This document shows positions 43,801 through 48,143 of a stretch of 64,000 nt of DNA, in pieces. This DNA comes from Eupeodes corollae (lineage: Eukaryota; Arthropoda; Insecta; Diptera; Syrphidae). How positions within the stretch are numbered: the first letter of the stretch is position 1; each line of letters begins with the position of its first letter. The notes under the pieces are model-generated. The model worked only from the letters and a program-made list of their open reading frames with translations, made no database searches and was not told the origin of the DNA. The DNA lies in NCBI RefSeq assembly GCF_945859685.1, contig NC_079147.1:179659174-179723173 (forward strand), written 5' to 3'. The translations under genes and the position numbers were made by a program.

Positions 43801-45073
43801 GTCGAACGTTCTATTCGCTTCTCATAATAAGGGATTTATATTGTCCTTGGATATATGAAAACATTTCATTTAAAAATGCAACTTTTGTTCATTCATGGTA
43901 TTTTTTATCAAGCGAATCTCAACACCAAACTAATATCCACTGACAATAAATATAATTTTCAAATTAAAATCGAGAAAAAAACATTTTTGAAATGTTAACA
44001 AAGTACCTTATTCAAATGACATTGAGTGTAAAAATAATTTAAATTGAAATAAACTGACAGTGTTTGTATATTTCAATGTATCTCTATCCCCACCCTCCAC
44101 TTCTTCTTTATAATTTCAAATTAAATCTATAGATATGATTTTAGAAAAAAGGGTTTCCTCACAATTTGGTCATTAAAAACACACTAAAATCCAAACTCTT
44201 ACAAAATACAAACAAAAAAACTTTTAACTGTCTTCCACGCGGTGAATTTTTATTACGCTAGTGGAGCCCGCTTTAGTCATGAAATTCTTCAATCAAGATT
44301 AGAGCCCTCACTAAGCGAAGAAGTTTTGAAATATCAAAGTAAGTAATTGTTTTATTATTTGAAAGAAAAACATATAAAAAAAAACGAATAAAAATGTTCA
44401 ACCTTTTTTTGAAAAAAATAAAACATTTTGTTTGTTTAAATTGTTTTTAATGGCAAAGACACGCTTTTTTACGACTCGAAGGGTTTGCTGTGCCAAATTG
44501 AAACCATTAATTTGTCTATAATACCAATTTTAATGTTCTAAGTGGTGGATGTTTGTGGGTTTTTTCTTTTTTATGTCTTTATTTAGAAGTTTTTTAAAAC
44601 TCACCTTCGAATCGGTCTTTCTTCGAATTTTGCGATTTGATGTCGCTGTATTAGCTGAGATCGGTGATGCAACAGCATTCATAATTTTCGTTTGTGGTGA
44701 ATGTTGATGATAATTAGCAGCAGCCAGTGCGGCTGTGGCAGCTTTTTGTTGCAATAATAATGGATTATTGTTTAGATTTAAATTTTTATTATTATTGTTA
44801 TTTGAATTATTGTTATTGTTGTTATTATTTAATATTAAATTGTTACTTGTTGTTGTATTATTATTATTATTAATATTATTTGTTGTTGGTAATGTTACGT
44901 TTGGTGTATGATAATTTGGACCGCCTAGTGATGAGACAGCAGCAGTTACACCTGTTGATACAGCAATGGCTGCTGTTGCAGCTGCCGGCGATGATAATGG
45001 CAGTGAGCAAACACCTGTTGTTTGTGTTGTATGTGATGGTACCCAAGGATCTTGTAGGTCACATGGGCCAAGC
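1216..45073 (-). CDS. tai: taiman, p160/SRC-type nuclear receptor coactivator (joined CDS, incomplete at both ends)
   Basis: Ten coding exons join in consistent phases into about 1705 residues. In order: an N/A-rich N-terminus (about 1-156), a bHLH whose basic end reads NEKRRREMENNYIEQL (about 165-215), PAS-A (about 308-375), PAS-B (about 480-600), LXXLL boxes at about 854, 891, 938 and 1035, then polyQ, polyA and G/N-rich blocks. bHLH-PAS-A-PAS-B followed by LXXLL boxes is the layout of the p160/SRC coactivators; the insect member is Taiman, a nuclear partner of the ecdysone receptor and of Met-type JH receptors. The first coding exon and the C-terminal exons are not in the identified set. 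Introns of about 31 kb and 7 kb hold mobile elements and a tRNA gene. Family assignment is firm; orthology is inferred from domain order and near-invariant bHLH/PAS sequence. Confidence 0.92.
1572..1948 (-). CDS. tai: tai polyQ and glycine-rich exon
   Basis: 377 bp; acceptor CACTTTGATAG|GC, donor TTGCAG|GTGGGA. It encodes RLSPQQQ, a CAA/CAG polyQ run of about 16 preceded by further Q, then SPRLPPFNVNAQ and a Gly/Asn-rich block. The donor is slightly weak. The alternative donor CATAAG|GTGGAA nine bases downstream is also in frame and would add VGHK. Confidence 0.8.
2012..2197 (-). CDS. tai: tai exon (LNPGLNNIGSLL...)
   Basis: 186 bp; acceptor TCTTCTTATAG|GTT, donor GCAG|GTGAGT (phase 1). It encodes LNPGLNNIGSLLNNTVAPN, then Ser/Pro/Gln-rich sequence. 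It is phase-consistent with both neighbours. Confidence 0.85.
2265..2469 (-). CDS. tai: tai exon (QHPPPMYQPPRN...)
   Basis: 205 bp; acceptor GATTCTTTCCAG|GGT, donor TTGT|GTAAGT (phase 1). It encodes a proline-rich start, then SRLNRDRMMQAAQKERLLQQ, probably helical and Q-rich. No catalytic domain. The phase matches the next exon. Confidence 0.85.
2532..3821 (-). CDS. tai: tai central exon (LASLL box, polyA and polyQ)
   Basis: 1290 bp, 430 codons, phase 0 at both ends; acceptor CCTGCTTGCAG|CTC, donor AATCAG|GTTAGT. It carries LLNEKSEDDD, the SRC-like EDLKRFLKIQLEE, a basic GKRKRPS patch and the receptor box NRMLASLLEK. Then come a polyalanine run of about 16, several polyQ blocks and an acidic-aromatic patch (DPELANILNYVIDCVPD) that may be an activation surface. 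The purpose of that patch is inferred. Confidence 0.92.
3886..4029 (-). CDS. tai: tai 48-codon exon joining two LXXLL boxes
   Basis: 144 bp, exactly 48 codons, phase 0 on both sides; acceptor TTTTGCTTACAG|GGC, donor TCG|GTAAGT. It begins GLLNSEED, which with the preceding ILK gives LKGLL, and ends NRMLLS, which with the following LLNEK gives LLSLL. Because it is phase-neutral it could be a cassette exon; the sequence alone does not show whether it is ever skipped. Confidence 0.9.
4093..5405 (-). CDS. tai: tai PAS-B and first receptor-box exon
   Basis: 1313 bp; acceptor TTTATTTTAG|ATG, donor CTCAAA|GTAAGT (phase 0). PAS-B spans CLITRPEDE through LTFKLDLHGKIL and ends near DYIMSWQTLLG. A Ser/Asn/Gly-rich linker follows, then SERLRHLLTLK, an LXXLL receptor box in the position of SRC box 1. 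The exon ends NHILK, half of a second box completed by the next exon. Confidence 0.92.
5468..6200 (-). CDS. tai: tai PAS-A exon
   Basis: 733 bp; acceptor TTTTTGTCTTTTCAG|TAT, donor AAAG|GTAAGT (phase 1). It starts YRDICDKGQS, directly continuing VVKT of the bHLH exon, then a serine-rich linker. The PAS-A fold follows, recognisable from EISAYFEAIEFYISSVGWVL, NVRDLFGY and YSYLHSADH. The end carries a short polyQ run and VKDRAND. Confidence 0.92.
6201..6705. other. Start of the 31-kb tai intron; no features
   Basis: AT-rich, with only the acceptor pyrimidine tract of the PAS-A exon. No coding or repeat structure seen. Confidence 0.4.
7108..7126. repeat. Perfect G/C hairpin
   Basis: GGGGGGCA-GCA-TGCCCCCC: eight paired bases and a 3-base loop, inside a locally G-rich 45-bp island in otherwise AT-rich DNA. 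Confidence 0.7.
7962..8368. mobile_element. MITE with GGACC(T)AGTTATAGCT terminal inverted repeats
   Basis: Left end GGACCAGTTATAGCTTTCATT (7962-7982) is inverted at the right end (8347-8368) with three differences. The element is about 407 bp with no coding capacity and lies inside the larger inverted-repeat region. Partial copies of the AGTTATAGCT motif occur near 8528 and 8608. No target duplication could be assigned. Confidence 0.55.
8862..14815. other. tai intron, AT-rich and mostly featureless
   Basis: About 6 kb with only short spurious open frames (for example 11374-11670 and 13369-13677 on the plus strand), none resembling a known family. The only structure noted is the tandem repeat at 9157-9233. 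Confidence 0.4.
9157..9233. repeat. 25-bp tandem repeat, three copies
   Basis: Units start at GACAAATAATTTAC (9158), GACAAATAATTCAC (9183) and GACAAAAAATTTAC (9208). The period is exactly 25 with a few substitutions. Confidence 0.7.
14816..15068 (-). mobile_element. tRNA-derived SINE, copy 2 (body; split by a LINE)
   Basis: Aligns with 451-684 along its whole length. Box B reads GGTTCAAGCCC on the minus strand near 15029-15039. The tRNA-like 5' part, including the box A region, was displaced by the LINE insertion and continues at 21125-21151. Confidence 0.65.
15056..15068. repeat. Target-site duplication, left copy
   Basis: AGTCCTACGCACT, identical to 21125-21137, directly abutting the poly-A end of the LINE. 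Confidence 0.85.
15088..15689 (-). other. 3' UTR of LINE 1, A/T homopolymer-rich
   Basis: About 600 bp between the ORF2 stop and the tail. It contains repeated cttaaaacta/taaact-like words and long T tracts at 15490-15602 on the plus strand (poly-A on the element strand). No coding content. Confidence 0.7.
15690..18950 (-). CDS. LINE 1 ORF2: AP endonuclease and reverse transcriptase
   Basis: 1086 residues, uninterrupted. The N-terminal APE-type endonuclease (about 1-245) shows VLAVNVNSL, ASETKL, GGGVALFIRKG, LAGDLNAKHEDWG and the catalytic YDSDHCGL. The reverse transcriptase (about 520-800) shows KKSAGVDGIS, LVDLEKAFDTVW, GLQQGAVNSPILFNIY and the active site IAYADDLIAY. The C-terminus (about 900-1086) has a CLRRCTGLYR stretch and no RNase H signature. 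The enzyme nicks target DNA and primes reverse transcription there. The start ATG shares its A with the ORF1 stop (TAATG), so it is probably translated by reinitiation after ORF1. Confidence 0.95.
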   Translation of the reverse strand: MGTLPETRLKVLAVNVNSLIRIERRANMFQLLKDYSPDVFMASETKLNHKHKLTHKNYNIVRRDRPDSTQGGGVALFIRKGINYKVIYNNELRKLKTLEVCVVCISLTQGKRMYMIAAYAAGAPQVTYFASELEILFRELKLSLEENYFILAGDLNAKHEDWGNQHNNPRGNHLFNLMNLYSVEYGVDLLATERPSYPRSGSFLDLLLYDTRLTVTDKVGNHPRNCLQTVEYDSDHCGLAAVMQIPNERVELEEYVPTHSYNYSKMRWPRFTNALARELRSSDIAPPNNRNLTNTEIDQHLQQMDETIKRTMERTIPKYKERDQMDAYRNATIDALRRHKSGLLTRLKNLYRRLTDPHDLEVRTMKSSIKNVNLLIKENYRLSINKYWDCKIRAVNSSDPSMFPKINKIFRKKNDNDLPSLKLQRTEENRDVLMTAQIDPEEAILDDDFYIIEDPKEKVEAVGAAFQQVYKVNVSIRPNHDLENRALLNHFYLRNDITHWRSENRGFMRFNDDSLANAIIADQMGPSPLLVTKVELQLIFNSIKNKKSAGVDGISNVVLRHLPTEAIDIYTTLFNNALNNAYYPVHWKTAVVHPLPKKGKDNSNPSNLRSISLLPSISKVFEKIINRALTKWAADNKIIPDKQFGFKAGHDTIHAASKLVSDIQWNKSKQQCTGAVLVDLEKAFDTVWLEGLYLKLSRFGISKPLLYILYDMLNGRKFVVKSGNVTSTTTFSIKNGLQQGAVNSPILFNIYTSDLIGSLTKAIAYADDLIAYRTARKVEVIRILLQRDFDKIQRYCDDWKLKINVQKSETILFRTPLARATRDTCKNWRKMVIVDLHGQPLASKSVVKYLGIWLDQYLYFDRHINAALTRARGAFALTKRLFFSSRLDPRVKVICYMALIRPMIVYGCPVWFNVAPSQMEKFRVFERQCLRRCTGLYRTAESSYVHYYSNEVLYNGARINRIDNFVIKLVRGHIARAMSSTNNLIFGAFYPNDEYFESARLSGFIPPEAFLFLDRCGLIQDRLAVPLIYHVRRRTVDRRLLYNRDVMAQGGAELLRFSRAVSERDRTDRVKQENQFWWLQSALDIG
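18950..20863 (-). CDS. LINE 1 ORF1: zinc-knuckle RNA-binding protein with long polyQ
   Basis: About 637 residues from the first ATG (20863). The frame stays open upstream to about 20992 but only with a GTG, inside the tRNA-like segment, so I place the start at 20863. The N-terminal half is basic and Q-rich, with CAG-type runs near 19980-20060 and 20220-20290. The C-terminal half has a PRE_C2HC-like region and three CCHC knuckles: CTKCQRFGHANANC, CVRCGETHKVGEC and CVLCGNQGHPASYRGC. Such Gag-like ORF1 proteins bind the element RNA and form the RNP. The stop TAA overlaps the ORF2 ATG. Confidence 0.92.
   Translation of the reverse strand: MEKEKRAGVSKNTSANISGDVAVVPAAVLKSTATTSGQASDQSTSRIQKRKLKKQSPNKVKRTNSAKRQANKKKMEGSGKGGFTTESDFSDYAESEKTEYISEGGEGHYRSPNNRYAILSEPEPVPSTKKVLEGEGDLQEETKMVEALQAKQAAISQFEQNLKKLKEEMEPLLRQLKLKQEARRQEEAAQRQQQQKQQENKKKQQQQQQKQPQQQQPQNKPASKISGAEQFKKTSPATAGPSVEGPTTSTKAKQRLQEEPKQPQQQPILQQQQQQQQQKQQQQKQQQQKQQQQQHQKQPQPKKEKVPPIRTYRVDLQDIKQVCKSATKGKFLIKILNEKEKRYSVQCFSLAEYKLVKELLIEATAEFFSYTPKSEKFKTVLLKGISSCAEPEELLAELRQKASDDLDFIGVKPFTTVKSRRGGYRLPMFLVTLSPQSSLNSVERIVSLDNQAVRWETLKRHDDILQCTKCQRFGHANANCNMQLRCVRCGETHKVGECKLGNERVEDLTLLKCVLCGNQGHPASYRGCPKVQEMKQKQASQKAEISRTVRQAPTQKFVDPKFSYAQMVSGSGNTRQAPPTVAPKAPVPKAPEVQPDIVALLLSIQGQLTGLQSQIKEQGKRVDHLYSLLPGLAQLRP
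20909..20999 (-). promoter_or_regulatory. tRNA-like Pol III unit in the 5' region of LINE 1
   Basis: On the minus strand: box A TAGCCCAGTGG (20989-20999), 33 bases, box B GGTTCGATTCC (20945-20955), then TTTTTTT (20909-20915). Both boxes match the Pol III consensus and the terminator is about 30 bases downstream. It lies between the LINE 5' end and the ORF1 ATG. Either it is an internal promoter or a tRNA/SINE head captured in the 5' UTR. Confidence 0.6.
21125..21137. repeat. Target-site duplication, right copy
   Basis: AGTCCTACGCACT, identical to 15056-15068. It abuts the LINE 5' end, which starts CAGTCGTTATTTGACC on the minus strand. Confidence 0.85.
21125..21151 (-). mobile_element. Displaced 5' piece of SINE copy 2
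   Basis: Minus-strand ATGATTGTTAGTGCGTAGGACT corresponds to GATGGTTAGTGCGTAAAACT of copy 1. The first 13 bases on the left repeat 15056-15068, so this is the other half of the SINE interrupted by the LINE. Confidence 0.6.
21152..21727. mobile_element. GGGCCCT-tipped DNA element, short copy (family A)
   Basis: The left end AGGTCCTATTTCCCCAAACA and the right end (inverted: AACCCTATTTTAGAAAACAC) are related inverted repeats followed on both sides by TTTGCAA-rich subterminal sequence. The interior to about 21610 matches 52560-52920 closely, for example TTAATTCTTAGTTTTACTA. No coding capacity. Sharing GGGCCCT tips with the Harbinger relic at 51242-52160 suggests a PIF/Harbinger origin, which is inference. 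Confidence 0.55.
21960..22740 (-). mobile_element. LINE relic (RT and C-terminal fragments)
   Basis: Across frames on the minus strand: GVPQGTLSSSILFL-like at about 22600-22640, then HRDSFFNRTSRMWNAL-like at about 22040-22090. The latter RDSFF..R.WN signature recurs at 25700-25870, 29580-29700 and 46320-46420. Many stops and shifts. Confidence 0.6.
22745..24280. other. tai intron, no genes
   Basis: AT-rich. A CTCGA microsatellite at about 23478-23497 is the only structure noted. The 76-codon open frame at 23854 has no recognisable content. Confidence 0.4.
24290..25075 (+). mobile_element. LINE relic, RTE-like C-terminal part
   Basis: Broken plus-strand frames read LIIPILIYGVEPWTLSRQEE, VLGCFERKIF and WMESEG, the order seen downstream of the RT in RTE-like LINEs (ETWTL...FERKILR). 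A sister relic lies at 34990-35760. Heavily mutated. Confidence 0.55.
25640..25870 (-). mobile_element. LINE relic, RT C-terminal scrap
   Basis: The minus strand reads KYRDSFFC...SALPGSLF in mixed frames near 25730-25830, matching the end of the LINE relic at 28060-29760. Confidence 0.45.
25871..26999. other. tai intron, no genes
   Basis: AT-rich. Short open frames at 26074-26406 are hydrophobic low-complexity artefacts. Confidence 0.35.
27000..28060 (+). pseudogene. Decayed LINE reverse transcriptase
   Basis: Three plus-strand pieces in order: KAPGIDGNPIEYY (27100-27382), FQAGFRLGFSTQDHLFAL with CFVDFKVAFVKVNRNAL (27490-27762), and MLYADDLDLLAD with WSLCVNTNKTKI (27863-28051). Frames shift between them. 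It is a different RT lineage from the next relic. Confidence 0.7.
28061..29760 (+). pseudogene. Decayed LINE reverse transcriptase, second lineage
   Basis: RT motifs in order on the plus strand with stops and shifts: LDIHKSAGSNSIPAIVLK, VQPVPKKGESSSPSNYRPIA, DRQYGFRCNRSTSDLM, FDISKAFDRVWH, PQGSVLSPTLFL and FADDS. The tail has a YRDSFFSHTTRMWNGLPG-like end near 29600-29660. Relics with the same end occur at 21960, 25640 and 46240. Confidence 0.75.
29761..30885. other. tai intron, no genes
   Basis: AT-rich; a GC-rich 25-base patch at about 30700-30725 stands alone. The open frame at 29926-30264 has no recognisable content. Confidence 0.35.
30880..30888 (-). terminator. Pol III terminator of tRNA-Thr
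   Basis: Minus-strand run of eight or nine T about 11 bases beyond the tRNA 3' end. Confidence 0.75.
30900..30973 (-). tRNA. tRNA-Thr (anticodon AGT)
   Basis: The minus strand folds as a full cloverleaf: acceptor GGCGCCG/CGGGGCC with one G-G mismatch at 4-69, D arm GCTT...AAGC, anticodon stem CCTGT/ACAGG with loop CTAGTAA, and T arm GTGAG-TTCGAAT-CTCGC. Anticodon AGT is at 30937-30939. No intron. A T8 run (30881-30888) gives a Pol III terminator. It lies in the 31-kb tai intron on the same strand as tai and looks functional. Confidence 0.92.
30980..33265. other. tai intron, no genes; two small inverted repeats
   Basis: AT-rich. TGACAGCTGTCA palindromes near 31361 and 31563 contain a CAGCTG E-box core. 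A 10-bp inverted repeat (ATCCGTAGTA) lies at 31684-31693 and 31724-31733. No coding content recognised. Confidence 0.4.
31684..31733. repeat. 10-bp perfect inverted repeat with 30-base loop
   Basis: ATCCGTAGTA (31684-31693) and TACTACGGAT (31724-31733). Confidence 0.6.
33270..34140 (+). pseudogene. Tc1/mariner-type transposase relic (copy 1)
   Basis: Plus-strand frames read NFWLNGYVNKHNHRFGSE, YQPERLQELLMHPEKLTVWC, then (33690-33960) MWF.QDGATMD, SCDLTPLDYFLWGCVKAH and IREIPAEMLEERV-like pieces. WFQQDGA and DLTPLDFFLWG surround the second and third catalytic acidic residues of this superfamily. Frames are broken in several places. Confidence 0.75.
34990..35760 (+). mobile_element. LINE relic, RTE-like RT end (sister of 24290-25075)
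   Basis: The plus strand carries, across frames, a RQG..L.CN.FN box, NTRGTIFQRSVQLF, SDDYVDI, then LIIPVFIYGTEA, VLGCFEQKI and RLRWLRYVERFN. The order matches an RTE-like RT C-terminus. Strongly decayed. Confidence 0.6.
35761..37140. other. tai intron next to the bHLH exon; GC-rich islet
   Basis: Mostly AT-rich. 36419-36470 is a GC-rich islet of CGGCG-type words (GGCGCGGCGCGGGGCGG). No open frame I can support. Confidence 0.4.
37141..37302 (-). CDS. tai: tai bHLH exon
   Basis: 162 bp (54 codons), phase 0 at both ends; acceptor TTATTAATTTCAG|CCC, donor ACG|GTAAGT. It encodes the basic region (CNNEKRRREMENNY) and both helices around the loop KRSDMTSTKPDKAAIL. This is the most conserved part of SRC-family proteins, used for dimerisation with other bHLH-PAS factors. 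The exon is isolated between introns of about 7 kb and 31 kb, so it is easily missed. Confidence 0.9.
37303..38930. other. tai 7-kb intron, right part; no genes
   Basis: Very AT-rich. Only short low-complexity open frames (38459-38992). No Myb-like second Harbinger ORF seen beside the transposase. Confidence 0.4.
38933..40114 (-). pseudogene. PIF/Harbinger transposase gene, three exons, one nonsense codon
   Basis: Splicing 39841-40114, 39520-39774 and 38933-39435 gives 343 residues, the usual HARBI1-like length. Introns are 66 and 84 bp (G|GTAAAT...TTTAG|G and G|GTAGAT...TTAAAG|G) and restore FGRNVHQSDVGALHGMVQST and YINRKGYYSLNVQIV. The DDE residues are present in GAIDCTHVQI, LLGDAGYP and SRIECLNGQLKSKF. 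A single TGA at 39335-39337 interrupts exon 3 in SLHDSNI*NNC, where a tryptophan codon is plausible. Otherwise intact, so recently inactivated or read through. It encodes the nuclease that moves Harbinger elements; no partner Myb-like ORF is visible nearby. Confidence 0.85.
40115..40790. other. Flank of the Harbinger gene with a repeated TACGATACTAAA word
   Basis: Between 40220 and 40395 four degenerate copies of (A)GTACGATACTAAA occur. They may be subterminal transposase sites, but I could not find a matching inverted end on the other side. Confidence 0.35.
40795..41525 (+). pseudogene. mariner (DD34D-type) relic
   Basis: A mariner-like terminus GAGGTGTGATCAGAAAGTAAGGTGAC-type sequence begins near 40796. 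Plus-strand pieces follow: GDESWVYGFHVETKA (near 41250), SQWKSPGEPRPKKAHQ, VFFDYHGVVHLEFLPQG and NKEYYIEVM. GDESW and FDYHGVVH surround the first and second catalytic D. Frameshifts break it and the 3' end is missing. Confidence 0.8.
41526..42495. other. tai intron: small repeats, no genes
   Basis: A degenerate duplication of CATCTAAAAACTT(C/T)ACTT lies at about 42183-42295. A GC-richer patch (41815-41870) has an open minus-strand stretch of about 40 codons, INGHHYAVTSFVCQADKEEF, which I do not recognise. Confidence 0.4.
42346..42390. repeat. 14-bp perfect inverted repeat
   Basis: AAATAAGTAAAAGT (42346-42359) and its complement ACTTTTACTTATTT (42377-42390), 17-base loop. Confidence 0.65.
42500..43290 (+). 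pseudogene. Tc1/mariner-type transposase relic (copy 2)
   Basis: The plus strand reads ASYTIEQHFQMIKLYYQN (42596-42650), later FRDEAHF and NGCVNKQNCCI, then TVNSERYITTITNFLWPKI. It matches the domain order of the relics at 33270 and 46590. Numerous stops; the catalytic core is incomplete. Confidence 0.7.
43610..43833. mobile_element. Palindromic MITE with GAACGTTCGAC arms
   Basis: Left arm CCTTATTTCGAGAAGCGAAT-CGAACGTTCGACTT-AAAACGAACGTT (from 43610) and the inverted right arm (CCCTTATTATGAGAAGCGAAT-AGAACGTTCGACTG, ending 43833) match for about 45 bp. The interior is about 120 bp and non-coding. Confidence 0.7.
43834..44604. other. tai intron, no genes
   Basis: AT-rich intron just downstream of the N-terminal tai exon; nothing recognised. 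Confidence 0.4.
44605..45073 (-). CDS. tai: tai N-terminal coding exon (upstream of the bHLH)
   Basis: The reading frame begins with the last base of a split codon, then LGPCDLQDPWVPSH, and ends DSK at AAG|GTGAGT. The acceptor is TTTTTTAATTCTAG|G. The exon holds long asparagine and alanine runs and ends in the basic stretch NRKIRRKTDSK that leads into the bHLH. It is 469 bp: one base plus 156 codons, ending in phase 0. The AAT/ATT repeats encoding polyN make it look like low-complexity DNA, but the frame stays open. An upstream exon must supply the start codon and two bases of the split codon. Confidence 0.85.
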
Positions 45074-46235
45074 CTAGAATTAAAAAAGAATATATTATAA
45101 GTACAAGAAGTTAATATATGAGATATAATATTCTAAAAAGAGGTTTGAGATCAGATCAAAGAACGACCTTCATTTAAAAATCAAAATTATAAAAAATGTA
45201 GAACTTTCATGTAGACCGTCAGAATCAAGGACTCACCTAGTCTACGTGGAAATAATGGTATCAAAATAAGGGTTTTCAAAACCATTTCCAATAAAACAAT
45301 AATAAGACAAAGAAGAGCTTATTAAGGGCATATTTGAACAGTTTATCTGAAATAGAACAGTTTTAAGCAAAACTACCAAATATAGGGTAATTTATTTCGT
45401 ACTTTAAAGTTGGCAGAACTGGCATTTGAAACCTGCCAAACTGAGCAGTCATTTGAAATGTCATAATGTGAGTTGAATATTAAATATTAGCGATAATGTA
45501 TTACCTAATAATCTAAGCTAAATGTATCGATTTCTTGATAAAGTTCTACAGCGGCGTACTTTTACTAAAATCATGACGTGAATATGCGGTTCCAACAAGA
45601 CGGGTCAACAAGCCACCCAGTAGTGTAATTTTACTTCTTGGTGACGACAATTGGGCACAATGATTATGCGATGATTATGGTTTCTTTCTCTAGGGCTACG
45701 GATATGATCTTTTTTACACTATGATTTCTATCCACACTACTACTAGGGATTTATTTAAAAAAAAAAAAACACTCCTAATTTTTTCATTAAATTTTAATAA
45801 ATATATCAGCAAAATTAAAATCAAAATGTTAAAGAAATTTCATTATAGTTTAGAGCTTAGCAAGTAGAAAATAATAATAATTTCATACATGTCGTGTGAA
45901 CTTGTGGAAGTTTGTTTGTACATATATTTAAAATTTAATTAAATTTTAATTCTTTGATTAAAGTGATTTTTATTTCAATTTATCATCAAAAGAAAACAAA
46001 ATGTGAAAATACTTTGTTTAAGGTATATACAGAAGAGACTTACCTGATGGTTTGGCTTTTGTATGCAAATTAAATATAATTAAAATTTGTATTTTACCAT
46101 CATAACCATCACTTCTATATTTTATCTTTATGTATTTCATTTTGTACACATAGATATAAGTAAATATATAAAACAAATCGTGTTTAACAACCATACATTA
46201 TCCAAAAAATAGTATGGACGGTAAAGTTACAATTT
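45074..46235. other. Upstream of the first placed tai exon; a possible leader splice donor
   Basis: AT-rich. A minus-strand CAG|GTAAGT at about 46046-46052 is a perfect donor and could end a leader exon joined to 45073, but the joined frame has a TAA just upstream and no ATG. Another donor-like ACTAG|GTGAGT at about 45236 is in the wrong phase. Confidence 0.3.
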
Positions 46236-46237
46236 AA

Positions 46238-46510
46238 TTATAAATTTGTTTGAAAAAAAAAAATGGATAATGTAGATAAAATTGCTAATGAATAGAATTT
46301 ATTCAAAAAAGGAAAATATTGCAATAACATTAAAAGAGTATTCCACATTCGCGAAGAATGGCAAAAGAACGAATCTCTGTACTCGACAGTACGATCGAAG
46401 TTGAGATAGAGCTGATGAACAATACGTTTGAATATGTTTAAGAAAATGGTTAATATAGCCAGGGTCAAGCTTTACTTTACAATTTTAGAATAAAACAACA
46501 TACTGCATAT
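46238..46510 (-). mobile_element. LINE relic, RT C-terminal scrap
   Basis: The minus strand reads VEYRDSFFCHSSRMWNTLL, the same tail as the relics at 21960, 25640 and 29580. Confidence 0.55.
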
Positions 46511-46584
46511 AAATTATAACGGGTTATCGTTTTTGCGGTTCATAAGTATAATCCTGGAATTCGACATCGGTCAAACTAAGTTGG

Positions 46585-47071
46585 TAAACCATTTTTTTGT
46601 TATTAAAAAGTCTGACATTTACGGCAATGAATCACTTAAATATTCCACAACACATACAAATTGTTAAAACCTACTACAAAAATGGCGATTCTGCCACGGC
46701 CTCATATCGTGTTTTAAGAGGAGATTATGGTTTACGTAATTGTCCAACTAAGCAAGAAATTGGCAAATTTTTGAAGACATTTAAAGAAACTGAATGGTTG
46801 GTTATAGATATTGCCTGTGCATCATCGTTTCGTTCGTACCTCGTCGTTCTCAGGAATCAGGACGGTCTTACTGCACGTTATGTCGTATTTTGCATTTGGA
46901 TCTGACCCTACATCCATACATAGTTTAGCTCATAGAACAACTGAAACTAGCTAACCATTCACAACGTCAAGTCGTAGATACGTCGAAAGGGTTCTTGAAC
47001 AAAATACGGTAGATTCCGATTTTTCTCGGTGCGTATGTTAAAAATAAAATTGTCGCTCTGAGAATTTATTT
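46585..47071 (+). pseudogene. Tc1/mariner-type transposase relic (copy 3), 5' half
   Basis: Starts MNHLNIPQHIQIVKTYYKNG (46627) with a helix-turn-helix-like N-terminus, and continues with shifts to GAYVKNK and the sequence for SEN at 47061-47069. It is then interrupted by a LINE fragment and resumes at 48145. Confidence 0.75.
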
Positions 47072-48143
47072 ATTTATTGGTTTAATCAAGCTACAGGCTC
47101 AACAGATGCAAAAAAAGAATAGATACATAAGTAAGGTATATACAAAAAATAAATAATTTACATTTCATGATTAAATTCTTAAAAATAGATAATTGACCTT
47201 AAAACTGGTTAATTCATTCCAAAATTTGTGCTATGCTTAGGTTGAAAAAGAAGGTATCTTTCTATCAATGGTCTAATCGGACATAAATATAAATTAACGA
47301 TAGAAGGTCATTACACTTTATATGGTAACATAAAATATCTTGCACAAATATTATATCATGAATAGTTCTTCGAGGTTTGAGAGATTTCAGACCCAGAAGA
47401 TTACGTCGAGCTTGAGAATCTGGACAAAAATTCCAGCGCATTTTACAAAACATATAATTTGTGAAACGATTCTGAACTATCTCAATTCTATCCGAAAATG
47501 TTTATTGTAAAGGATTTCATATGACATCATCATACTCAAGTAATGATCTAACTAATGAGTTATATAGAGATGTAAGTGCATAGGGATCCGAAAAGTCAAT
47601 TGAGTTTCTTTTAATGAAACCAATCATAGAGTTGGCTTTAGCGACAATAGCATTCATGTGCGGAACAAATATAAACTTGGAATCAAAGGAGACACCCAAA
47701 TCCTTTACTGTAGCAGTTCTCTGAAGAAGGATACGATCAAGAGAATACGCAAAATCATAAGTTGAAAGTTTCTTAAAGATAGAGATAGCGAAGCATTTCT
47801 TGACATTAAGTTTAAGACAGTAAACCAAACACGAGGTCTATTTGGAGATTAACGCATATTCACAAATGGAATTCACTTTTAAAAATAATTTAAGATCATC
47901 AGCATAAATGCGACATAGGCGAAATTTTATGATTTTGCAAATATCATCGATAAAGATTATAAATAAAAGTGGGCTAAGATGACTGCCCTGGGGAACTCCT
48001 GAGGTACATTCAATAGATCTCGAGGTTTGGTTGTCAAGTCTTACTTTTTGACCGTTAAAAAAGCTGAAATCTTCTGAAGGAGATTAGAGTGAATCCCAAA
48101 GTTATGAAGCTTACGAAGCAGAATGTTGTGGCATGCAGAATCA
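47072..48143 (-). mobile_element. 5'-truncated LINE fragment inserted in a mariner
   Basis: The minus strand encodes the RT palm with little damage: ECTSGVPQGSHLSPLLFIIF and IYADDLKLF (about 47890-48010). Then, after a frame change, KDLGVSFDSKFIFVPHMNAI and SMIGFIKRN (47517-47828), homologous to LINE 2 KDLGVIFDRKFTF. The 3' end is an AATAAATAAAT-type tail at 47072-47084. The insert splits the host transposase exactly between SEN and PQVIE. Confidence 0.8.

Noticed and set aside
46046..46127. Coding leader exon ending at the perfect CAG|GTAAGT donor
   Set aside because: The frame that joins exon 45073 has a TAA a few codons upstream and no ATG; at best a non-coding leader.
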